NCBI GenBank assembly: GCA_937899645.1
Contig: CALCCD010000079.1
Coordinates: forward strand, 1-63,610
Reading direction: 5' to 3'
From: an uncultured cyanobacterium
Lineage (GTDB): Bacteria > Cyanobacteriota > Cyanobacteriia > Cyanobacteriales > Geitlerinemataceae
DNA length: 63,610 bases
Part shown: one piece after another, positions 47,683 to 55,860 of the stretch
How positions within the stretch are numbered: the stretch's first letter is position 1
How the letters are laid out: every line of letters starts with the position of its first letter
Program-made: the position numbers and the translations under genes
The notes under the pieces: model-generated
The model's database searches: none
What the model saw: only the letters and a program-made list of their open reading frames with translations
What the model was told of the DNA's origin: nothing

Positions 47683-48210
47683 CTAGGATCGGCGATTGAG
47701 GTAGGCGCGCGAGCCGATCGCCTCGAGGCGAGATTGTTTGTCTTCCACCATCTTTTTTAGCTCGGCGCGGTAGGCTTCGAGCCGATCGCCGAGGCCCCGA
47801 TCGCGGCTACCGAGGATCTGCGCGGCCAGGAGTCCGGCGTTTTGGGCGTTGCCGATCGCGACGGTAGCGACGGGAATGCCGCGCGGCATCTGGACGATCG
47901 AGTAGAGCGAATCGAGGCCGCTGAGGGTGCGGGTTTGGACGGGGACGCCGATGACGGGCAGTACCGTTAAGGCGGCGACCATGCCGGGCAGGTGTGCCGC
48001 GCCTCCTGCGCCCGCGATAATGACCTCCAGGCCGCGATCGCGAGCGGTTTTTGCGTATTCGACCATGCGATCGGGGGTGCGGTGCGCGGAGACGATCGCA
48101 ACTTCGTGGGGGATCGCGAACTGCTCGAGGATTTCGATCGCGGCCTGCATGGTCGGCAGGTCGGAGTCGCTGCCCATAATGACGCCGACGCGGGGCTTGG
48201 TTTGAGTCAT
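47683..48210 (-). CDS. purE: N5-carboxyaminoimidazole ribonucleotide mutase
   Basis: 175 aa from ATG 48210. PurE converts N5-CAIR to CAIR in purine synthesis. Core: [20 protein letters not shown] (9-28), [17 protein letters not shown] (40-56) and [19 protein letters not shown], the active-site loop with Ser, His and Gly. An earlier ATG gives only five more residues. Normal length. Confidence 0.95.
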   Translation of the reverse strand: MTQTKPRVGVIMGSDSDLPTMQAAIEILEQFAIPHEVAIVSAHRTPDRMVEYAKTARDRGLEVIIAGAGGAAHLPGMVAALTVLPVIGVPVQTRTLSGLDSLYSIVQMPRGIPVATVAIGNAQNAGLLAAQILGSRDRGLGDRLEAYRAELKKMVEDKQSRLEAIGSRAYLNRRS

Positions 48211-48346
48211 TGCGGCTTCCTGCAAATTTCAGAAGAGTGGATGGACGGGCAGCACGCCGCGATCGCCCGCGAAGTCGAGGCGACAGATGGAGTACGATCC
48301 CTGACGACTGCTGGATTTCCGCCCATTCTCCTATGGCGCTGAGCTT

Positions 48347-49576
48347 ATGAAACTAACGATCGTTAACGCCCGCACGGCTGGGACGCTCGGCCTACAAGCG
48401 ATCGCGATCGAGGCCGACGGACGGGTTCGCGCGCCGATCCCGATGGCAGAATTCTCCGATTCATCGAACAAAACTGAGGGCGAAACGCTCGACGTGGCGA
48501 GCGACTGGATTTCACCGGGCGGGCTGGATTTGCAGATTAACGGCGCGCTGGGTCTCGCGTTCCCCGAGGTGCGGCGCGAGGATTTGCCCCGATTAGCGGA
48601 AATCTGCCGCTGGCTGTGGAATGCGGGAATCGATGGGTTCGCGCCGACGATCGTCACGACTTCAATTGAAAATTTCCAGCGCTCTTTAGAAATCTTCGCC
48701 GAATTTCACGACTCACAGGCGCGCGAACCGAATGACAAACCGGCTGCAAAAATTATCGGCCTCCATTTCGAGGGGCCTTTCCTCAATCCTGCCAAGCGCG
48801 GCGCGCACCCCGAGGAGTTTTTGCAGCCGCTGAGTATCGATCGCCTCGATCGCGTCCTGGGCGATCGCGCCGACCTGGTGAAAATTGTCACCCTCGCGCC
48901 GGAACTCGACCCGACGGGCGAGACGCTGGGGGCCTTGCGCGATCGCGGCATCGTCGCCAGCCTCGGCCATTCCCTGGCGACGGCGGACGAGGCCGAGGCG
49001 GCGTTCGAGCGCGGCGCGACGATGGTGACGCACGCTTTCAACGCCATGCCGGGGCTGCACCATCGCGATCCCGGCTTGTTGGGCGCGGCGATCGTCGATA
49101 AGCGGGTACATTGCGGCTTGATCGCCGACGGCAAGCACGTCTGCTCGACGATGCTGAAAATTTTGCTGGCGGCGAGCTCCGATGGTCTGTTTCTGGTCAG
49201 CGATGCCCTCGCGCCGCTGGGGCTGCCGGACGGCGTGTATCCCTGGGACGATCGCGAAATTACCGTCACGGACGGCACGGCGCGGCTAGAAGACGGCACG
49301 CTGTCGGGAACGACGCGACCGCTACTCGACGGGGCGGACAACCTGGTGCAGTGGGGGATTTGCGGCCTCGAGCGGGCGATCGACTTGGCGACCCACGCGC
49401 CGCGACGGGCGGTTGGACTGGCGAACTGGGATAGCGAGCCGGGATCGGCGGCGGGGCTACTGCGCTGGTCTGTGGCGGGAGACGGGACAATCTCGCGATC
49501 CCGACTGTTGGGCATGCCAAATGCAGAATACATACGGGATCGACAGCCGATTGGCTCGGGGCGAACTGCCATCTAG
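48347..49576 (+). CDS. nagA: N-acetylglucosamine-6-phosphate deacetylase
   Basis: 409-aa amidohydrolase releasing acetate from GlcNAc-6-P. Motifs: ISPGGLDLQINGALG (metal region), APTIVTTS, IIGLHFEGPFLNPAKRGAHP (EGPF), VASLGHSLATADEAEAAFE, MVTHAFNAMPGLHHRDPGLL and FLVSDALAPLGLPDG. Length normal. It stands alone, without nagB in the window. Confidence 0.93.
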   Translation: MKLTIVNARTAGTLGLQAIAIEADGRVRAPIPMAEFSDSSNKTEGETLDVASDWISPGGLDLQINGALGLAFPEVRREDLPRLAEICRWLWNAGIDGFAPTIVTTSIENFQRSLEIFAEFHDSQAREPNDKPAAKIIGLHFEGPFLNPAKRGAHPEEFLQPLSIDRLDRVLGDRADLVKIVTLAPELDPTGETLGALRDRGIVASLGHSLATADEAEAAFERGATMVTHAFNAMPGLHHRDPGLLGAAIVDKRVHCGLIADGKHVCSTMLKILLAASSDGLFLVSDALAPLGLPDGVYPWDDREITVTDGTARLEDGTLSGTTRPLLDGADNLVQWGICGLERAIDLATHAPRRAVGLANWDSEPGSAAGLLRWSVAGDGTISRSRLLGMPNAEYIRDRQPIGSGRTAI

Positions 49577-49645
49577 TACGAGGTTTGTTAACTTACCCCT
49601 ATCCATTTATCCTGCTTCGAGCAATCTCGCCTCGAGCTGAGTGTC

Positions 49646-50743
49646 ATGCGCCTCCGTCGATCGCCCGATGAAACGTCCGCCCGGACTCCCGAAGTCTGGT
49701 TGCCTCGAGTCCGTCGGGCGCTACCCCGTTTCGGTGTTGCGGGAATCCTCGCGATCGCACTTGCCTCCGCTGGCCTCGCGTCATGCAGCCGCATCCCGCT
49801 TCAGGATTCAAGTGCGGTGGTCGCCCAGCCGGCCAGCGAGGAAGTCGCCACGACCGAGTCCAGCAGCACCGACCCGTCTGGAAAATCCGCAAAATCTGAT
49901 GGAGCCGAGGGGCTGAGCCGCAACCAGCTCATCAACGTTCTGGCAGATTCGGATGCAGTCTATCTCGGCGAATTCCACGATCGTGACTACGATCACACCG
50001 CGCAGCTCGAAATCATTCGTGCGCTTCACGCCCGCGACCCGAACATCGCGATCGCCATGGAGATGTTCCATCGGCCATTCCAAGGCTTTATCGACGATTA
50101 CCTGGCGGGTGACATCGGCGAGGAAGAAATGATCGCGAAAACCGAGTACGAGACGCGCTGGGGCTTTCCCTGGGAGCTGTACGCGCCGATCCTGCGCTTC
50201 GCCCGTGAGGAGGGCATTCCCGTGATCGCCGCCAACGTGCCGCGCGAGCTAACCCGAAAAGTCGCGGCAGGCGGACTCGATGCCCTCGAGGAAGGCGATT
50301 TCCGCTACGCGCCGCCCGTCGAAGACATTCGCTTGGACAACGAAGGCTACCGCGCGATGCTCTCCGACATTTTTCAGATGCACGCCCATATGGGTGCGGG
50401 GCATGCGGCTGGCGGTGAAGACGGCGACGCCAAAGCCAATGACGATGGCTTCGAGCGCTTCTTTTCCGCGCAGGTGCTGTGGGACGAGACGATCGCCGAG
50501 TCGGTTGCCATCTCGCTCCGCGAAGACCCAGAGCGCCAGGTGGTCGTTATCCTGGGTCGCGGCCACGTCGCCTATGACTTCGGCGTGCCCAGCCGCGTCG
50601 AGCGCCGCCTCGTCGAAGAAGACGGCATGACCGACTTCACCGGCACGTCGGTGTTCTTCGCGGAAGGCGGAGCCGAGCCCATCGAGCCACCCACTCCCGA
50701 GCTGGTGGATCTGAGCCCGGTCGATTACTTCTGGTCGTTTTAA
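49646..50743 (+). CDS. ChaN family lipoprotein
   Basis: 365 aa. A basic N-terminus and hydrophobic core lead to the lipobox LASC with lipid Cys47. The ChaN-like domain (cofactor/haem-binding uptake family) is seen as VYLGEFHDRDYDHTAQ (106-121), AIAMEMFHRPFQGFID, the WGFPWELYAPILRFAREE segment and VVVILGRGHVAYDFGVP. A His/Gly/Asp-rich insertion (MHAHMGAGHAAGGEDGD, near 250) is unusual and could bind metal. Membrane-anchored periplasmic protein; haem or iron uptake role inferred from family. Confidence 0.85.
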   Translation: MRLRRSPDETSARTPEVWLPRVRRALPRFGVAGILAIALASAGLASCSRIPLQDSSAVVAQPASEEVATTESSSTDPSGKSAKSDGAEGLSRNQLINVLADSDAVYLGEFHDRDYDHTAQLEIIRALHARDPNIAIAMEMFHRPFQGFIDDYLAGDIGEEEMIAKTEYETRWGFPWELYAPILRFAREEGIPVIAANVPRELTRKVAAGGLDALEEGDFRYAPPVEDIRLDNEGYRAMLSDIFQMHAHMGAGHAAGGEDGDAKANDDGFERFFSAQVLWDETIAESVAISLREDPERQVVVILGRGHVAYDFGVPSRVERRLVEEDGMTDFTGTSVFFAEGGAEPIEPPTPELVDLSPVDYFWSF

Positions 50744-50828
50744 CCAGCATCGCTTTAAGCTGAGAGGCGATTCCTACTGCTTCGATCGGCGACCGATCGA
50801 CCCTCAAGAGATACCCTCTCGCGCTGCG

Positions 50829-52436
50829 ATGGAACTCGAATGCTACCCCTACGCTTCCGGTCAAGACGATGACGCCGTCTGCCTGTGGATGCGGCTCGGC
50901 CCCTACGGCGTGCTACTCGACTGCGGCCTGGAAGATCCCCATCCGGTACTCGTCGGCATGACCGAGGGGCGACCGCTAAACGCGATCGTCTGTAGCCACG
51001 CCCGCCCCGATCGCGCGCGCGGCCTACGATCGCTCCAGCTCGCATTGCCGAACCGCCCGATTTACACCAGCGAAGTCAGCGCCAAACTGCTGCCGCTCAA
51101 CTGGCCCAGGCAAAACCGCATCCCGCAGTTTCGCGCCCTCGAGTGGCAGATGCCGATCGAGATCGCGCCCGATCTCTGGCTGGAGCTGATCCCCGCCGGA
51201 CACCTGCCCGGAGCCGCCGTCACGCAGCTCACCTATACCGGCCAAACGGCGAAAAACGCCCACCGCCTACGCGTCACCTACGCCAGCAATTTTCTAATCT
51301 CGAATTCGCGGCTGACCTCCGGGCTCGACTTGGAGTCTTTGCATGGCTCGCGGCCGGATGTGGCGATCGTCAGCGGACGCTACGGCACAGCGCGCTACGA
51401 ACGTCGTCGCTCTCAGGAGAACGAGATCGCCGCGCAAATCGAAGGCTGGCTCGAGCGCGGCCACACGATCGTGATGCCCGTCCCGGCGCTCGGCCTCGCC
51501 CAGGAGCTGCTGGCGATGTTCCGCGCGCACCATCACTTCACCGGGCGCGATCTGGATATCTGGGTCGATCGCGGCATCGCGGAGGTCTGCGATCTCTATC
51601 TCGAACAGCTCGAAGCGTTTCCGCAGTCGGTGCAGAATTTCGCGCGTCACCAGCCGCTCTTTTGGGACGATCGCGTCCGTCCGCGCGTGCATCGGCTTGA
51701 AGATACGGCGATCGAGCCGCTCAAAAAACTAGCGCAGGCTCCCAGCCTAATTTTGGTGGACGAAACCGCCGACCTGACGCCGTTTATCGATCCCAGCCTC
51801 AAGCCCGTCCTCCTCTGCTCCGACACGTCCGACGCGATTCGCGCCGACCTGCTGCCCCTGCCGGACGTGCCCTGCGAGATTTACCACCTCAGCGAGCACT
51901 GCGACATCGCCGGAACCACGCAGCTCGTCCACAACCTGCGCCCGCAGCACCTTATGTTCGTGGATGGCTCGACCAGCTATCTCGCCGATCTGACTAACCT
52001 CAACGAACTCTACGATCGCTACCAAGTCCACTGCCCGCAGACGTACCAGCCGATCGCCTTTCCGCTCAAACCGTTCTCCGGCATTAAGGCCGCACTCCCG
52101 GCGACGCGCTACGAAGGCGAGGTCGAAGAAGGCCGCAATCGCGCCACCATCTCGCTACCGCCGCAGCTTCAAAAAGACCCGCGTTGGCAAAAGCTCGCCG
52201 ATACGGGCGTGATTGAGGTGCGCTGGCAGGGCGAGGATCTGCTGGTGCGCGGCGTGGTCGCCAGCGAGCTGCTCGAAGCCGTCCAGCCCCGCATCCCACT
52301 CGACGTGGCCTGCTGCGCCAACTGCATTTACTGTCGCGGCCAGCAGTGCCGCAATCCGAAATCTCCACTGGCCGATCGGCGGGTCAGCCCGGACGGCTAC
52401 TGCATGGTCTTCGAGGCCGTCGAGTCGGAGTTTTGA
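50829..52436 (+). CDS. Degenerate metallo-beta-lactamase/beta-CASP-like protein with C-terminal Cys cluster
   Basis: 535 aa. The MBL fold shows LLDCGLEDP (motif 1) but the zinc motif SHxHxDH reads CSHARPDRARG (H57, R59, D61, R62): two His are Arg. The AGHLPGA motif (H125) is kept, and the later TGDF position reads YASNF with Asn154. A beta-CASP-like insert contains IVMPVPALGLAQELL. The last 45 residues hold C495, C496, C499, C502, C507 and C525, which could bind Fe-S or Zn. So the nuclease site is probably lost. The ATG at 50829 gives full length. It overlaps the convergent padR by 40 bp. Confidence 0.82.
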   Translation: MELECYPYASGQDDDAVCLWMRLGPYGVLLDCGLEDPHPVLVGMTEGRPLNAIVCSHARPDRARGLRSLQLALPNRPIYTSEVSAKLLPLNWPRQNRIPQFRALEWQMPIEIAPDLWLELIPAGHLPGAAVTQLTYTGQTAKNAHRLRVTYASNFLISNSRLTSGLDLESLHGSRPDVAIVSGRYGTARYERRRSQENEIAAQIEGWLERGHTIVMPVPALGLAQELLAMFRAHHHFTGRDLDIWVDRGIAEVCDLYLEQLEAFPQSVQNFARHQPLFWDDRVRPRVHRLEDTAIEPLKKLAQAPSLILVDETADLTPFIDPSLKPVLLCSDTSDAIRADLLPLPDVPCEIYHLSEHCDIAGTTQLVHNLRPQHLMFVDGSTSYLADLTNLNELYDRYQVHCPQTYQPIAFPLKPFSGIKAALPATRYEGEVEEGRNRATISLPPQLQKDPRWQKLADTGVIEVRWQGEDLLVRGVVASELLEAVQPRIPLDVACCANCIYCRGQQCRNPKSPLADRRVSPDGYCMVFEAVESEF

Positions 52437-53062
52437 TGGCCGCTTTGGGTTTGGCGATCGTGGTGATTTTGACGATCGCGCTCGTCGTAGCGATCGCTGA
52501 CCTCCACAACCCGATCGCGACCGAAATCCGTGCCGTTCTCGAAGAAATCCAGCATTTCATCGCACCAGTCCAACCACGCCCGCTCGAAGCGCACCCCGCG
52601 CCGCAGCGTCAGATAGTTGCCGACCTCTGACGGTTTCGGCTCCGATCGCGCCTGAAACTCGTTCGCCATCTCCAGGCAGTTTTGTAGCCCCTGCTCGTGG
52701 ATCGCCCGCCGGTGGCGCAGCTCCTGGATGACGAGCGATCGGGGGACGGACGGCGATGCCAAAATCTTGACCAGCAAATCCTCGCGCATCGGCGTCGGCT
52801 CGCTCGGTTCGCCGCACCAACGCACGAACTCCGACAGTCCGGCCTCGGTCATCGCGTAGATTTTTTTGTCCGGCTTGCCCGCCTGCGGCACGAGTTCGTA
52901 GCTGACCCAGCCGCGCTCCTGCATCTTTGCCAGCTCGCGATAGATCTGCTGCTGGCTGGCCTTCCAGTAAAAACCGACGCAGTCTTCAAAGCGCTTACTC
53001 ACGCCGTAACCGCTGGACGGCGCGTGGGACAAGACGGCCAAAATCGTGTGTGCGAGAGCCAT
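52397..53062 (-). CDS. PadR family transcriptional regulator
   Basis: 221 aa. Winged HTH at residues 1-80: HTILAVLSHAPSSGYGVSKR, WKASQQQIYRELAKMQERGW, then the wing LVPQAGKPDKKIYAMTEAG. The C-terminal dimer domain follows (LRHRRAIHEQGLQNC). A His/Gln/Ser-rich tail after about 185 is extra and lies in the overlap with the MBL gene. It diverges from the efflux operon with 194 bp between, which contains a consensus promoter and inverted repeats; it likely represses that operon. Confidence 0.9.
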   Translation of the reverse strand: MALAHTILAVLSHAPSSGYGVSKRFEDCVGFYWKASQQQIYRELAKMQERGWVSYELVPQAGKPDKKIYAMTEAGLSEFVRWCGEPSEPTPMREDLLVKILASPSVPRSLVIQELRHRRAIHEQGLQNCLEMANEFQARSEPKPSEVGNYLTLRRGVRFERAWLDWCDEMLDFFENGTDFGRDRVVEVSDRYDERDRQNHHDRQTQSGHQNSDSTASKTMQ

Positions 53063-53172
53063 AGGGCGGGGGCGCTTACCTCAAGTTTGAGATGGATTCG
53101 GTTTGGGAGATCGAAATTCGGGCACGAACTCCGTCGATCGCGCGGCGAAATCGAGACGCAATCGTAGCGCAA

Positions 53173-53200
53173 TTGACATGCCCAACAAATTGAGTATAGT
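53173..53200 (+). promoter_or_regulatory. Promoter of the RND efflux operon
   Basis: TTGACA (53173-53178) and TATAGT (53195-53200), spacer 16 bp: close to sigma-70 consensus. It lies about 56 bp before the adaptor ATG. Confidence 0.8.
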
Positions 53201-53247
53201 TTAAACTGTGTATTCATATTGTTGAATATCAACTTGTTGTTAACAAG
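53198..53247 (+). promoter_or_regulatory. Likely PadR operator, three inverted repeats
   Basis: AGTTTAAACT (53198-53207, perfect) overlaps the -10 and start point. ATATT-gttg-AATAT (53216-53229) and CTTGTT-gtt-AACAAG (53233-53247) follow; the last overlaps the ribosome site AAGGA and could also hide it in a hairpin. The AT-rich patch contrasts with the surrounding GC. Confidence 0.6.
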
Positions 53248-53256
53248 GATGCACTC

Positions 53257-54705
53257 ATGGGTTCTCTCCCTCGCGAACTGCCTCACGAACTCTCAGGGGT
53301 CGCGATCGCGCCTCGTTCGGAGTCCCTCCAGGCGGCAAATTCCACGTCGCTAATGGCGGCCCTATCCGAGTCCTCCCGCACGAGCGCAAAGCGTCGCCGC
53401 TGGCGACTGTGGATCGTCGCCGCGATGCTGCTCGGAACCGGAGCATTGTCCCTGCGGAGCTGGCAGGACAACACCGGGGCCGCATCGTCCGCCGATCCCG
53501 CAGCCGCCGAGACTGCTGACGCCGCCGAGACCAGCGCCGCCAGCACCTTGCCCGTGCGTGTCGTCGCCATCGAGCCAGTTTCGGGCTACGAAACCGAGCG
53601 CGCTTACACTGGCGAAATCGTGGCGCGGCGCAGCAGCGAACTGGGTTTCGAGCTGAGCGGCAAGGTGGTGTCACTGCTGGTGGACGAGGGCGATTTCGTT
53701 GGGGCGGGACAGGCGATCGCGCGGCTCGATACAGCCACGCTCGAAGCTCAACGGCGCGAGCTGGAGGCCGAGATCGCCGTACAGCTCGCCCAGTTGCAAG
53801 AACTCGAGGCGGGGCCGCGCCAACAGACGATCGACGCGGCGCGCGCGGCAGTGGCCGATCTCGACACGCAGCTCGAACTGTCGCGCATTCAGGAGTCGCG
53901 GCGCTTGGAGCTGTTCGAGGGCGGCGCGATTTCCCGCGATAGCTACGATCGGCAGGCATTCAATACCGCATCGCTGGAGAGCCGTCGAGACCAAGCGCAA
54001 CGTCAGCTTGACGAACTCCTCGCCGGAACCCGCGTCGAGCAGGTGCAAGCCCAAGACGCCCGCCTCGGCCAGATCCGCGCCAGCATCGACAGTATCGACG
54101 TGCAAATCGGCAAAAGCGTCCTCTACGCGCCGTTTTCCGGCGAGGTGAGTCGGCGGGCGGTGGACGAAGGCGCGGTGGTGTCGGTGGGAACGCCGATCGT
54201 CACGCTCATGGAAGGCGGCATCATCGAGGCGCGGTTTGGCATCCCGAGCGATCGCGCCGGGGAGTTCTCGTTGGGTAGCACCCAACAGGTCAGCGTCGAT
54301 GCGGGCGGCACAGTTTCCGGCGTCGTCTCGCGCATCTTGCCGGAGGTGGATGCCGAAAGTCGCACGACCACCGTGGTGGTAGAGCTGCCCAATCAAGAAG
54401 ATCTTCGGGCAGGGCAGACGGCGCGACTGACGCAAACCGAGCGCCAGCAGCTTGCAGGCTTCTGGGTTCCGAGTACGGCGCTGGTTCCGGCGACACGTGG
54501 TCTCTGGTCGCTGTACGTGCTCGGCGCAGCAGAGGACGCAGATACGTTTGCCGTGACGACGCGCAATGTCGAGGTTTTGCATGCCGATGGCGATCGCATG
54601 TTGGTGCGCGGGACGGTGCAGCCGGGCGATCGGGCGATCGTCAGCGGCACGCAGCGGATCGTGCCGGGTCAGCTCGTTCGGCCTAGTGATGCTCTCGCTC
54701 AGTAA
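53257..54705 (+). CDS. RND efflux periplasmic adaptor (HlyD/MFP family)
   Basis: 482 aa. One N-terminal TM near residues 50-66 (RLWIVAAMLLGTGALSL) anchors it. After a low-complexity Ala/Asp linker come the lipoyl-like half GEIVARRSSELGFELSGKVV, a coiled coil (about 160-275, AQLQELEAGPRQQTIDAA) and the second half VLYAPFSGEVSRRAVDEG. The beta-barrel/membrane-proximal domain ends the protein. It bridges the RND pump to an outer-membrane channel. AAGGA lies 7-11 bp upstream of the ATG. First gene of the operon after the PadR-controlled promoter. Confidence 0.92.
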   Translation: MGSLPRELPHELSGVAIAPRSESLQAANSTSLMAALSESSRTSAKRRRWRLWIVAAMLLGTGALSLRSWQDNTGAASSADPAAAETADAAETSAASTLPVRVVAIEPVSGYETERAYTGEIVARRSSELGFELSGKVVSLLVDEGDFVGAGQAIARLDTATLEAQRRELEAEIAVQLAQLQELEAGPRQQTIDAARAAVADLDTQLELSRIQESRRLELFEGGAISRDSYDRQAFNTASLESRRDQAQRQLDELLAGTRVEQVQAQDARLGQIRASIDSIDVQIGKSVLYAPFSGEVSRRAVDEGAVVSVGTPIVTLMEGGIIEARFGIPSDRAGEFSLGSTQQVSVDAGGTVSGVVSRILPEVDAESRTTTVVVELPNQEDLRAGQTARLTQTERQQLAGFWVPSTALVPATRGLWSLYVLGAAEDADTFAVTTRNVEVLHADGDRMLVRGTVQPGDRAIVSGTQRIVPGQLVRPSDALAQ

Positions 54706-54720
54706 TATCCACTTAAAGCC

Positions 54721-55368
54721 ATGACACCAGATGAAGTTACGACGCTAAAACAGCAGCTTCACCAAACGATCGAAACTCTGCCTGCAGAGCGGCTTTTCGA
54801 CGCCCGTGCATTACTTGGAGCCCTCCTTCACCTTCACCCGTGTTCCTCCGATGGATATCTAGAACAGCCCGTAAGCACGAGCACCAGAATTTTGGCTCAC
54901 TTAAGAACGATCGAGCGTGGCTGGTTTCGTGTCGATCTCGACATGTGCTTTGAAGCTGTAAGCAGATTGTATGGAAGGATACATCGCCCTATCAAAGCCA
55001 TATTTTCCCATTTTGGCGAAATCAAAAATACTCGAACGCACAGTTCCACAGCAGTTTATAGACCTCCATCTCTAATCGTTTGGTTTCGTGAAGATGTAGG
55101 GAGCGATAGCATTTCCTATCTTCAAGAGATGGTTGGCGAATTTCCTGGACACTTCACATGGACGCTCTGCTATCGGAAAGTTTACAAGTGCTGCACTCTC
55201 TGCCCGTCATTCGTTCACGACATAGCCATGAAAGATGGAGGATTCAATCTCAGTCAGGCAGAAAGCTTCATCGAAATTAACGAGCCCGACCTTGCCTTGA
55301 GAGCAAACCTTGAGTTTCAAGAGCTAATTGAATTCCTAGAAATAAGGAGTGCTGAAGGCTCGGGATAG
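54721..55368 (+). CDS. Unknown 215-aa protein inserted in the efflux operon
   Basis: 215 aa, no recognised family. A soluble helical N-terminal part (VTTLKQQLHQTIETLPAER) has an odd Cys/His content later: C156-C157, C160 in KVYKCCTLCPSF and H-rich LLHLHP. The codon use is clearly more AT-rich than the adaptor and pump on both sides, which suggests recent transfer. It starts 15 bp after the adaptor stop, so it is translated from the same transcript. The ATG at 54721 has only a weak ribosome site. Confidence 0.65.
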   Translation: MTPDEVTTLKQQLHQTIETLPAERLFDARALLGALLHLHPCSSDGYLEQPVSTSTRILAHLRTIERGWFRVDLDMCFEAVSRLYGRIHRPIKAIFSHFGEIKNTRTHSSTAVYRPPSLIVWFREDVGSDSISYLQEMVGEFPGHFTWTLCYRKVYKCCTLCPSFVHDIAMKDGGFNLSQAESFIEINEPDLALRANLEFQELIEFLEIRSAEGSG

Positions 55369-55450
55369 CAAGATCTGATTTTTTTTAAATTTGGCTAGTC
55401 TCGATCTCGAATTCGAGGTGAGCGAACTCTATCTCGATATCGATTAACCT

Positions 55451-55574
55451 CATCGTTCCTACGCTCTGCGTGGGAATGCTTCCCCGGACGCTCTGCGTCC
55501 CGTCTGCCGCACACCTTAGTCGCGACGCGGAGCGTCTGACAATCGCGTTACCCACGCAGAGCGTGGGAACGATG
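55451..55574. repeat. 124-bp palindromic element, copy 2 (CATCGTTCC ends)
   Basis: Begins CATCGTTCCTACGCTCTGCG and ends GCGTGGGAACGATG. Same ends and internal GACGCTCTGCGTC block as the copy at 35711-35837. It lies inside the efflux operon, between the AT-rich gene and the 82-aa gene. Confidence 0.85.
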
Positions 55575-55596
55575 CAATGCACTGCACCTCTTCACA

Positions 55597-55845
55597 ATGA
55601 ACCTCACCCTCATCAAAACCGATAACCTCGATCGCTTTATCCTCCGCAGCGATCGCCACTACAGCGCCACCTACGCCAACCTCGTCGAAATCCTGGTGCG
55701 GCTCCCCAGCGACTGCCGCCAGTTCAAGATCCAAGCCACCGACGGCGAAGGCGACTGGCTCGATCGCGACGAACTCGAAGGGCTGCTGAGCAAAGCCCTG
55801 TGTTGGGGAACCCAAGACGAAATGCTCGTACCCATCGACGGCTAG
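55597..55845 (+). CDS. Small conserved hypothetical protein in the efflux operon
   Basis: 82 aa, starts MNLTLIKTDNLDRFILRSDR. Acidic, probably soluble, with KIQATDGEGDWLDRDELEGL and a CWG near the end; no TM. GC and codon use match the pump gene, unlike the preceding gene. It ends 15 bp before the pump GTG and is likely co-translated. I do not know the family; a role with the pump is possible. Confidence 0.65.
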   Translation: MNLTLIKTDNLDRFILRSDRHYSATYANLVEILVRLPSDCRQFKIQATDGEGDWLDRDELEGLLSKALCWGTQDEMLVPIDG

Positions 55846-55860
55846 ACCATCCGCAAGATC

